Shown: in pieces, positions 7,767-14,697 of the stretch
How positions within the stretch are numbered: the first letter of the stretch is position 1
Layout of the letters: every line of letters begins with the position of its first letter
Assembly (NCBI RefSeq): GCF_027587195.1
Contig: NZ_JAPDDP010000064.1
Span: 1-46,811 of the forward strand
Origin: Solirubrobacter phytolaccae
Lineage (GTDB): Bacteria; Actinomycetota; Thermoleophilia; Solirubrobacterales; Solirubrobacteraceae
Reading direction: 5' to 3'
DNA: 46,811 bases
Translations under genes and position numbers: made by a program
The notes under the pieces: model-generated
Databases searched by the model: none
What the model was told of the DNA's origin: nothing
Seen by the model: the letters and a program-made list of their open reading frames with translations, nothing else

Positions 7767-10109
7767 ATGGAGGCGGACCCGGCCCGGATCGAGGCGGCTC
7801 GACGCCTGCTGGCGGAGGTTCCCGGTGAGGCGATCGATCGCCTGGCCGCGCTCAGCGCACGGCTGCTCGGCGCCACCCACGCGCAGGTCTCGCTGTTCAC
7901 GGACGTGCAGGTGCCGCTCACGCCGCCCACGCCGAGGCGTCCGCCTGCGGACGTGCTCGCCGCCGCCACCTTCGCCGACGCGCCGGCGCCCGCGCAGCCG
8001 GGCATCGGCGCCTATCTGGGGGCGACGATCGATGCCGACGGCCATCGGGTCGGCGTCCTCTGCGTGTACGACGCGCAGGAGTTCGCCTGGACCGAGCACG
8101 ACCAGGACCTGCTCAAGGAGCTCGCGGCGGCCGTCGCGGCCGAGCTCGAGCGCGGGTCGCTCGCCGCCGAGCTGGAGGACAGCACCGCGCGCTTGGACCT
8201 CGGCTTCGCCGCGGCGGACATCGGCAGCTTCGATTGGGACCTGCAGACCGACGCGCTGCACTTCGACGACCGGCTGCTCGAGCTCTTCGGCTACACGCTC
8301 GAGACGTGGACGCCGCACATCGACTCGTTCTCCGTGCGGCTGCACGCCGACGACCTCCCGCGCACCCAGGCGGCGATCGCGAAGGCGATCGAGCACTGCG
8401 GCGACTATGAGGCCGACTACCGGGTCGTGCACGCCGACGGCAGCACCCGCTGGGTCGCGGCGCGCGGTCGCGTGCTGTGCGACGAGCGCGGGAAGCCCGC
8501 GCGGATGCTGGGCGCCGCGTACGACACGACCGCGGTCCACAGCGCGGCCGAACGGCTGGGACGCGTGCTCGAGACGATGAGCACCGCGTTCATGACCTTG
8601 GACCTCAACTGGAGGTTCAGGTATGTCAATGGCGCGGCGGAGCGGATGCTCGGCCACGGCCGCTACGACCTGGTCGGCCAGGACCTTTGGGCCAAGCTCC
8701 CGGAGCTGCGCAACAGCGAGGCCGAGCGCAAGTACCGGCGCGCGCTCGAGTCCGGCGAGGAGGTCGGGTTCGAGCACTACCACCCGACGCTGGACGCCTG
8801 GTTCGACGTGCGCGCGATCCCCAGCGAGGACGGCCTCTCGGTCTACTTCCACGACATCACCGGCCGCGTGCGCGCCGAGCAGGACGCCGCGCGGCTCGCG
8901 GGTGAGCGCGAGGACGCGCTCGCCGCCAGCGGCGCCGCCACCGGCCGACTGCAGATCCTCAGCGGCGCCAGCGCCCGCCTCGCCGGCACGCTGGAGGCCG
9001 AGGAGATCCTCACGATCCTCTCCGACGTGCTCCTCAACGGCTTCGGCAGCGGCGTCGTGATCGCGCTCAAGGACCGCCTCATCCGCGACCTCGAAGGCCA
9101 GGAGACGACGACGGCCGGCCCGGGCTTTCGGATCGCGCACACCGCGAACACGGACGAGGTGCTCAGGGGCCGGTTCCTCCCGGCCGGCGCGCTCGCCGCG
9201 GCCGCGGTGCAGGAGCAGCCGGCGAGCACGTTCGACGTGTCGCTCGGCGGCCGGCTCGCGCTCACGCTCCCGCTCGTCTCGCGCGGCCGCATGCTCGGCG
9301 CGATCCTGGTGCTCGACCCGGCCTCCAGCGCGCTGGACCGGCGCGTGATGATCGAGCTCGCCGCGCGCGCCGGCGTCGCGCTCGACAACGCGATGCTGTT
9401 CGGTGCCGAACGGCGCATGGCGCTCACGCTCCAGCGCTCGCTGCTCCCCGCGGACCTGCCCGAGCGTCCCGGCATCGCACTCGCGGCGCGCTACCTGCCC
9501 GGCACGGGCGGCCGCGACGTCGGCGGCGACTTCTACATCGCCCACCCGCTCGAGGACGACCGGCTGCTGCTCGTGATCGGGGACGTGATGGGCCACGGCG
9601 CCCAGGCCGCCGCGCGGATGGGTCAGCTCCGCGCGGTGCTGGCCGCCTACGCCTACGACGGCGACCCGCCCGACCGCGTGCTCGCCCACCTCAGCGTCCG
9701 CGCGCCCGCCCTGCTCGACCTGCCGATGGCGACCGTGCTCGCGGCGGTCTACGACCCGACCGACCGCCGGCTGACGTTCTCACTCGCGGGGCATCTGCCG
9801 CCGCTGATCGTCGCCCCGGACCACGACGCCTACTTCGTCGCCGCCGACCCCGGCCCACCGCTCGGGACCCAGGTCGGCGAGTACGAGCGCCACGTGACGA
9901 CGTTGCCGCCCGACGCGACGCTCGTCTTCTACACGGACGGCCTGATCGAGGAGCGCGACCGCGCGATCGACGCCGGCATGGAGGAGCTGCGCCGGGCCCT
10001 GACCGGCGTCGACCTCTCACCGGACGACGTCGCCGACCACCTGCTCACGGCGCTGGACCGGGAGCAGGGCGGCGAGGACGACATCGCGCTGCTCGTCATG
10101 CGGGCGTAG
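7767..10109 (+). CDS. GAF-PAS-PAS-GAF-SpoIIE serine phosphatase (RsbU/RsbP-like)
   Basis: A 780-aa cytoplasmic sensor phosphatase. Domains in order: GAF (about 10-135), PAS (about 150-260, GSFDWDLQTDALHFDDRLLELFGY), a second PAS (about 275-375, ending VYFHDITGRVRAEQ), a coiled linker, a second GAF (about 400-550) and a C-terminal PP2C-like SpoIIE domain. Metal-binding signatures in the last are GRDVGGDFY, GDVMGHG, LAGHLPPLI, FYTDGLIEERD and GGEDDIALLV. Such proteins dephosphorylate anti-anti-sigma factors in response to sensed signals, so it probably feeds a partner-switching sigma pathway; no partner is in the window. The start at 7767 was preferred over 7707 on promoter and codon grounds. 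The 3' end overlaps the convergent gene by 14 bp. Confidence 0.93.
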   Translation: MEADPARIEAARRLLAEVPGEAIDRLAALSARLLGATHAQVSLFTDVQVPLTPPTPRRPPADVLAAATFADAPAPAQPGIGAYLGATIDADGHRVGVLCVYDAQEFAWTEHDQDLLKELAAAVAAELERGSLAAELEDSTARLDLGFAAADIGSFDWDLQTDALHFDDRLLELFGYTLETWTPHIDSFSVRLHADDLPRTQAAIAKAIEHCGDYEADYRVVHADGSTRWVAARGRVLCDERGKPARMLGAAYDTTAVHSAAERLGRVLETMSTAFMTLDLNWRFRYVNGAAERMLGHGRYDLVGQDLWAKLPELRNSEAERKYRRALESGEEVGFEHYHPTLDAWFDVRAIPSEDGLSVYFHDITGRVRAEQDAARLAGEREDALAASGAATGRLQILSGASARLAGTLEAEEILTILSDVLLNGFGSGVVIALKDRLIRDLEGQETTTAGPGFRIAHTANTDEVLRGRFLPAGALAAAAVQEQPASTFDVSLGGRLALTLPLVSRGRMLGAILVLDPASSALDRRVMIELAARAGVALDNAMLFGAERRMALTLQRSLLPADLPERPGIALAARYLPGTGGRDVGGDFYIAHPLEDDRLLLVIGDVMGHGAQAAARMGQLRAVLAAYAYDGDPPDRVLAHLSVRAPALLDLPMATVLAAVYDPTDRRLTFSLAGHLPPLIVAPDHDAYFVAADPGPPLGTQVGEYERHVTTLPPDATLVFYTDGLIEERDRAIDAGMEELRRALTGVDLSPDDVADHLLTALDREQGGEDDIALLVMRA

Positions 10110-10956
10110 CGCCGTCCTCCAGCGCGGCCGTCGAGGACTCGCCCCGGAACCACACGCGCCGCCCGCGCCGGACGACCACGGACACCCGGCCCAGCAGGCT
10201 GTGCCGCGAGCGGACCTCGAGCCGCCGCTCGTCCGGGATCGGCACGGGCAGGTGCAGCGGCGCGTCCGCCTCGCCCTCGAGCTCCACCCGCCAGCGCCGG
10301 TTGGACGCGCGCACCGCCCACTCGCCGCCCCCGGCCCGTGCGACGGTGCGCGCGAACGGCGGCGCGAGCGTGACGAGCTCGTCCGGTGTCCACACCGCGA
10401 CGGCGGTCGGCGCGACACCGTGCACGCGGCCGCCCGCGAACGCGACGAACTCCGCCTGTCCCCACCACCAGTGCGGCGCGAACACGGCGCCCCAGTTCTT
10501 CTCCGCGTACGCCGAGACCCCGTCCAACGACCGCGCCCCGAACGTCCCCGACACGCGCGCCGACAGCAGCCACGGCGCCCAGTACTGCCCGAGGAACGGC
10601 ACCATCTGCGCCGGCCCGAGCGGGGAGAACGCCCGGCGAGGCCACTCGCGGCGATCATCGAACCGCACGTCCAGCCCCGGGCCGAGCTCCACGCGCAGCG
10701 ATTCGCCGTCCGCCCGCAGCGGCCCGGCACGGACGCCGAGCCCGTCGGGGGAGAGCCAGGGGTCGTCGACGACCTCGGTCCACACCTCACCGGAGGACGA
10801 CGCCAACGTGATCATCGCCCAGTCGCGGCACACACCCGCGATCGCGCACACGCTCCAGCCCGGCGCGGAGAAGCGCCAGTAGTACCCCTCGAGGCCGACG
10901 CCGTGCGCGCGCCGGTGGTCGCCGAACGGGCCGTCGGCCCCGGTCCGGCGGTACAG
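10096..10956 (-). CDS. Tocopherol cyclase-like protein (VTE1 family)
   Basis: A beta-rich 286-aa protein. YAEKNWGAVFAPHWWWGQ (from residue 150) is the hallmark of tocopherol cyclases, which close the chromanol ring on phytyl/polyprenyl benzoquinols; cyanobacterial slr1737 has YAEKNWGHSFPSRWFW. The N-terminal GYYWRFSAPGW (24-34) matches the family's GYHWQG...EGWY region. That conserved region lies upstream of the only canonical start (GTG at 10851), so the coding frame must begin earlier. The frame is open back into the preceding gene and contains no ATG, GTG or TTG; CTG at 10956 is the best candidate, 9 bp past the upstream stop. It is the last gene of the 10-17 kb operon and overlaps the phosphatase 3' end by 14 bp. 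Confidence 0.8.
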   Translation of the reverse strand: MYRRTGADGPFGDHRRAHGVGLEGYYWRFSAPGWSVCAIAGVCRDWAMITLASSSGEVWTEVVDDPWLSPDGLGVRAGPLRADGESLRVELGPGLDVRFDDRREWPRRAFSPLGPAQMVPFLGQYWAPWLLSARVSGTFGARSLDGVSAYAEKNWGAVFAPHWWWGQAEFVAFAGGRVHGVAPTAVAVWTPDELVTLAPPFARTVARAGGGEWAVRASNRRWRVELEGEADAPLHLPVPIPDERRLEVRSRHSLLGRVSVVVRRGRRVWFRGESSTAALEDGATPA

Positions 10957-10964
10957 CCGCCGCG

Positions 10965-11369
10965 CTACCGGGAGATCAAGGAGTGGGTGACGGGGATGTT
11001 CCAGCGTGCCTGGCCGGCGGCGATCGCGTCGTTCTCGCGGTAGTCGCGGTCGCCTTCAGGGTGGGAGAAGATCACGATGCGATCGGCCTTGAAGGTCACC
11101 AACGCGTCGTCGATGGCCTGCGCCGGATCGGATTCTCCCACGTCGCCGGCGGCGTCGACGCCGTCCTCCTCCAGCCGCTCGACGGACTCGGTCTGGGCCT
11201 CCACCGCCTCGGCGATCGCCTCGTCGGGGTCTGACACCCAGAAGGCCAGCTTGGATTGGTTGGTGGCGGGCGAGAGCACGAGGACCTCGGCGTCCGCGAT
11301 CTCGTCGCCGAGGGCGTCGCGCAGCACGGAGGAGTCGATCGGCTCAGGGGTGACGACGAGCAGTTTCAC
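10965..11369 (-). CDS. USP-like alpha/beta hypothetical protein
   Basis: A 134-aa acidic protein (MKLLVVTPEPIDSSVLRDAL...) with alternating hydrophobic strands and helices, ending DALVTFKADRIVIFSHPEGD...WNIPVTHSLISR. The arrangement resembles the universal-stress-protein Rossmann-like fold, in which strand 4 is followed by a nucleotide-binding loop; the glycine-rich loop typical of ATP-binding USPs is not obvious. The GTG start overlaps the stop of the glycosidase (GTGA), so it is translationally coupled. Role in the operon is unknown. Confidence 0.78.
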   Translation of the reverse strand: MKLLVVTPEPIDSSVLRDALGDEIADAEVLVLSPATNQSKLAFWVSDPDEAIAEAVEAQTESVERLEEDGVDAAGDVGESDPAQAIDDALVTFKADRIVIFSHPEGDRDYRENDAIAAGQARWNIPVTHSLISR

Positions 11370-12691
11370 GCCGATCGCGCTACCCGCGGTCCGCTCGGGC
11401 AAAACCCGGTGGGCAGGTCGAGCGCGAGCGTGGCGAACCCGAACCGCTGCTCGCCGTGGCCAGCGCCGGTACGCGGGTGGTAGTACTCGCGGTAGCCGCT
11501 GCGCTCGACGGCGTCGAGCGCGCCCTGGGCGAGCGTGTCCGCCTCGTCGTCGGCGCCCAGCGCCCGCAACCCGCCGGTCAGCAGCCACGCGGTGTTCATC
11601 CACGCGGCGCCGCGCCAGGTGCGGTACGCGTTGAAGCCGGGCCGGAACGACGGCTCCTCCATCGACACCGACGGCACGCCGAAGCGAGCGAGGTAGCGCC
11701 GCGGGTGCAGCAGGTGCTCCTCGGCGACCCGGGTCCGGATCTCGACCGGGAGGTTGACCAAGGCGAGCGGCGCCAGCGACGACCAGGTGGAGACCTCGAC
11801 GCGGCGCTCGTCCCGGCCGGCGAGGTCGAAGAACAGCCCGCGCTGCTCGTCCCAGCAGCGGTCCACCAGCGCGGCCTCGGTGCGCGCGGCGTACGCGTCC
11901 CACGCGGCGTCCCCGGTGAGCCGGGCGAGCGCGCGCAGGGAGAGCGCGTGGGCGGTGTTCATCAGCACGTCCTCGACGTGCTCGTCGGTGGTGCGGGTGA
12001 GCGTGGCGGCGCTCCACCCCGCCCGCCGGCAGCGCTGGACGAGCCGCGCGTAGCCGGGCTTCCAGTGCGCCATCCGGCCGAAGACCTGGTCGTACTTGGG
12101 CGAGTCGTCGAGGCCGGACTCGTCGGGCAGCAGGATCGTGATCAGGCCGTCGCCGTCGGGGTCGCGCTCGCGGATGAGCCAGGCGGCGTGCGCTTCGAGC
12201 GCGGCGAGGTCCTCGGCGGTCGCGCCGCCCGCGTACTCCCACGCGACCGGCAGCAGCGGCGTCTGGATCGACTCCGTGGCGGCGTCCCCCCGGTAGTTCG
12301 CGGTCGCGTAGAACGGCGCGCGGCGCCAGCGCGGCGACGCCTGCCAGAACGCGGTGTGCGGAACGAAGCCGTCGGGGCGGCCGGCGCGGACGAGCGTACG
12401 CAGCTCCGCCCGGGCGCGCTCGGGCTCCAGGTGCGACCACGCGACGGCGTGAAAGCACGAGTCCCAGCTCCACTGGTGCTGGTAGCGCCGCGGGGACGGG
12501 CACGTGAACGCGAACGGCGTCCCGTCGCGGCGGATGCCCTCGCGCCAGTTGGCGCGGAGGACGTCCTCAGCAGAGGTCGTCGTAGGACACCGCCGCTCGG
12601 TGTTGCGCGCGCTCCAGCACCCGCTCGACCGCGTCGACGTGGCGCGGGAGGTCGAAGTCGGCGGGGTGCAGGTCCAGCCGCAGCAGGTCAC
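11366..12691 (-). CDS. GH63/MGH1-like (alpha/alpha)6 glycoside hydrolase
   Basis: Recognisable domain of about 400 aa, with EDVLRANWREGI, YQHQWSWDSCFHAVAW, GFVPHTAFWQASPRW, KYDQVFGRMAHWKPGY and FRPGFNAYRTWRGAAWMNT. These are typical of GH63/mannosylglycerate-hydrolase-like (alpha/alpha)6 barrels acting on alpha-glucosides or mannosides; substrate unknown. The conserved part starts around 12565, just after the deacetylase stop, but the only canonical in-frame start is a GTG at 12691. That would add about 40 Cys/Thr/Arg-rich residues overlapping the deacetylase in another frame, an unlikely protein. Either a non-standard start is used or there is a sequence error; the true 5' end is uncertain. 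It is coupled to the USP-like gene by GTGA. Confidence 0.85.
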   Translation of the reverse strand: MTCCGWTCTPPTSTSRATSTRSSGCWSARNTERRCPTTTSAEDVLRANWREGIRRDGTPFAFTCPSPRRYQHQWSWDSCFHAVAWSHLEPERARAELRTLVRAGRPDGFVPHTAFWQASPRWRRAPFYATANYRGDAATESIQTPLLPVAWEYAGGATAEDLAALEAHAAWLIRERDPDGDGLITILLPDESGLDDSPKYDQVFGRMAHWKPGYARLVQRCRRAGWSAATLTRTTDEHVEDVLMNTAHALSLRALARLTGDAAWDAYAARTEAALVDRCWDEQRGLFFDLAGRDERRVEVSTWSSLAPLALVNLPVEIRTRVAEEHLLHPRRYLARFGVPSVSMEEPSFRPGFNAYRTWRGAAWMNTAWLLTGGLRALGADDEADTLAQGALDAVERSGYREYYHPRTGAGHGEQRFGFATLALDLPTGFCPSGPRVARSA

Positions 12692-13328
12692 GGGAGAACC
12701 GCGCGCCGGCCCGCACGACCAGCGGTGACGTCCCGCGCTTGACCGAGCTGGACGTGCCGAGGCAGAGCGCGGGTGAGCGCGAGCTGGCGTTCCCGTGCAG
12801 GCCGAGCAGCGTCGCCCACCAGTCGAAGCGCTCGGCGAGCACGGCGCGCAGCGCGCCCGTGTAGGCGTAAGCGGGGGCGACGAACCCGCGCGGGGTGACG
12901 CCGGCGTCGACGAGCACGCGGCGGCCGGCCTCGACCGACTCGGCCGTGGCCTCGGCGCTCATCCCGGCGTACTCGGCCGCGATCCCGCCCTGCCAGTGGC
13001 GGACGATCCGCGTCCCGAACCGCGCGGGGCGCGTCTGGCGGTGGCGCAGGCCGTGCTGGGCGATCGCGTCGCCCGCGTCCTGGCGGTCGAGCAGCCAGTA
13101 GGCGAGCTCGGGCGAGCGGGTGGCGAACGGGTGCAGCTGCGGCGCGGGGATCACGAGCAGCGTCACGCGATCGACCCCGCGGTCGTAGAGCCACTCGCGG
13201 ATGTCGTGGCAGCGCCGGAACGTGGCCGGCTCGACGTCGTGCAGCGCGACCGCGAGCTTCGGACCGTCGATGCGCGAAGGCCGGGCGGCGACGTCGGTCG
13301 AGAAGCGGGGGAAGTCGGCGAGCGTCAA
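12567..13328 (-). CDS. DUF2334 polysaccharide deacetylase-like protein
   Basis: A 253-aa NodB-fold protein. The pattern is LAVALHDVEPATFRRCHDIR (metal-binding H-D), VTLLVIPAPQLHP, DAIAQHGLRHR (second His) and GFVAPAYAYTG, typical of DUF2334 deacetylases, which remove acetyl groups from polysaccharides or have lost that activity. There is no signal peptide. The TTG start overlaps the TGA of the upstream glycosyltransferase (TTGA), indicating coupled translation. Together with the neighbouring glycosyltransferases and glycosidase it suggests an operon making or remodelling a glycan or glycolipid. The exact substrate is unknown. Confidence 0.87.
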   Translation of the reverse strand: MTLADFPRFSTDVAARPSRIDGPKLAVALHDVEPATFRRCHDIREWLYDRGVDRVTLLVIPAPQLHPFATRSPELAYWLLDRQDAGDAIAQHGLRHRQTRPARFGTRIVRHWQGGIAAEYAGMSAEATAESVEAGRRVLVDAGVTPRGFVAPAYAYTGALRAVLAERFDWWATLLGLHGNASSRSPALCLGTSSSVKRGTSPLVVRAGARFSRDLLRLDLHPADFDLPRHVDAVERVLERAQHRAAVSYDDLC

Positions 13329-14443
13329 AGGGTCTCCAGGTCGGCGAGCTCGAGGGCGAAGGCGGTCTCCCAGCGGTGCGCGGCGGCGAAGCGGGCCGCG
13401 GCGAGCCGGTTGGGGGTGCGGGCGCGGGCACGCTCGACGGCCGCGAGCAGCGCGTCGACGTCCCCGGCCGGGAACGTCTCGGCCAGCGGGCCGATCACGT
13501 GCGCGGACGGCGCGGCCTCGCAGGCGACGACCGCCGCACCGCTGGCGGCGGCCTCGAAGGCGACGAGCCCGAACGTCTCCAGTGCCCCCGGCATGACCAC
13601 GCAGCGGGCGGCCTCGTAGGCGCGGGCGAGCGTCTCGCGGTCGGCTTCGTGGCCGAGCATGCGGACGCGGTCGCTCAGGCCCAGCCGGCGGATCCGCGCG
13701 GCGACCTGCTGCTCGGCCGTGCCGGTGCCCATGAGCCACAGCGGCCACGGCTCCTCGGAACGGGCGGCGGCCTCGAGCAGCTCGAAGATGCCCTTCTCGC
13801 GGCCGAGCCGGCCGGCGTAGAGCACGTGGTCGCCGCGCTTGACCTCGCCGCTCGGGAAGAACGCGGGGTCGAGCCCGAAGCGCAGCGGGAGCGTCGCCTC
13901 GCGGCCGGTGTCCCGGAGCGGGTCGCACGCGGACATCACGGCGTCGACGTGCCCGTAGACGCGCTTGAGCCAGCGGCCGAGCGCGGGCCGGTAGAGCGCG
14001 TCGGGGCCGGGGAGCGCGGCGGCGTCGAGCGCGAGCGAGCCGTGGTGGACCATCACCACGCGCGCGCCGACCGATCGTGCGGCGGCCACCGCGGCCTTCG
14101 GCGCCCAGAACGGGTCGTGCAGGAGCACCACGTCGGGCTCGAGCTCGCGCAGCAGGTCGACGAGCGGCCGCGTGCCGAGCGGCCAGCGGTAGCCGTTGCT
14201 CGCCGCCACGCGCACGGACGGCAGCGCGCACGTCGGCCCGCTCACGTCGCGCTGCGCGCCGGGGATGACGAGCCGGTGCTCGAACTCCCCGGTCCGCGCG
14301 GCGTACGCGGCCTTGGCGTCCAGGTAGGTGCGGATGCCGCCGCTGCGCTCGCCGTAGAAGAGCGCGACGTCGACGACGCGCAGCGCCCGCCGCGAGGGGA
14401 CGAGCCGCAGGGGCGCCCGCTCGGGAGCGAGCACCGCGCTCAC
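13325..14443 (-). CDS. GT4-family glycosyltransferase
   Basis: A 372-aa GT-B enzyme. The N-terminal Rossmann domain begins VVDVALFYGERSGGIRTYL with the acceptor-side Gly-rich loop. The C-terminal nucleotide-sugar domain has HVLYAGRLGREKGIFELLEA and the EX7E motif in MPGALETFGLVAFEAAASG. No membrane segments, so it acts at the cytoplasmic face. The donor and acceptor are not predictable. The GTG start overlaps the stop of the 85-aa ORF (GTGA) and its own stop overlaps the deacetylase TTG, so it sits inside a tightly coupled operon. Confidence 0.93.
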   Translation of the reverse strand: MSAVLAPERAPLRLVPSRRALRVVDVALFYGERSGGIRTYLDAKAAYAARTGEFEHRLVIPGAQRDVSGPTCALPSVRVAASNGYRWPLGTRPLVDLLRELEPDVVLLHDPFWAPKAAVAAARSVGARVVMVHHGSLALDAAALPGPDALYRPALGRWLKRVYGHVDAVMSACDPLRDTGREATLPLRFGLDPAFFPSGEVKRGDHVLYAGRLGREKGIFELLEAAARSEEPWPLWLMGTGTAEQQVAARIRRLGLSDRVRMLGHEADRETLARAYEAARCVVMPGALETFGLVAFEAAASGAAVVACEAAPSAHVIGPLAETFPAGDVDALLAAVERARARTPNRLAAARFAAAHRWETAFALELADLETL

Positions 14444-14697
14444 GCGCGCGGCTCCCGGACGAGCGCGCGGCGGCGCAGCTCGAGGACGAGCGGGGTCTCG
14501 GGCAGGTGCGCGAACAGCGCGGCGTCACGCAGGCGGGGCGCGCCGAACGGTGTGATCGCGAGTGCGGGCGTCGCCGCGCGGGTCGGCGCGGCGACGTCGT
14601 CAAGGTCGAACCTAAAGGGGACAGTCCCCTTTAGGTTTGGGTCGTGTCGGTGCTGCGGTGCTGCCTGGTCGGGTGCTGCGGTGGTGCTTCGGGTCAT
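14440..14697 (-). CDS. Small hypothetical protein containing a palindrome-encoded KGTVP segment
   Basis: An 85-aa ORF whose ATG overlaps the upstream stop (ATGA) and whose stop overlaps the downstream GTG (GTGA), so ribosomes are expected to cross it. The first 35 residues are Thr/Ala/Pro-rich. Residues about 25-34 (NLKGTVPFRF) are encoded by a perfect 29-bp palindrome at 14609-14637. The C-terminal half (FAHLPETPLVLELRRRALVR) could fold as a short helix. No family is recognised. It may be a genuine small protein, or an intergenic spacer with a mobile palindrome that happens to stay open. Confidence 0.5.
   Translation of the reverse strand: MTRSTTAAPDQAAPQHRHDPNLKGTVPFRFDLDDVAAPTRAATPALAITPFGAPRLRDAALFAHLPETPLVLELRRRALVREPRA
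14609..14637. repeat. Perfect 29-bp palindrome (14-bp arms, 1-nt centre)
   Basis: AACCTAAAGGGGAC / GTCCCCTTTAGGTT around a single central A. It is markedly AT-richer than its surroundings and lies within the 85-aa ORF of the glycan operon. The half-sequence AACC(C)TAAAGGGG recurs at 20820-20832 around the stop codon of the SIMPL gene. It looks like a short dispersed palindromic (REP-like) element rather than local coding sequence; as RNA it would form a strong hairpin inside the operon mRNA. Confidence 0.85.

Noticed and set aside
10381-11060. Plus-strand open frames opposite the tocopherol-cyclase homologue
   Set aside because: They are Arg/Pro-rich antisense shadows; the minus-strand frame carries the YAEKNWG family signature.
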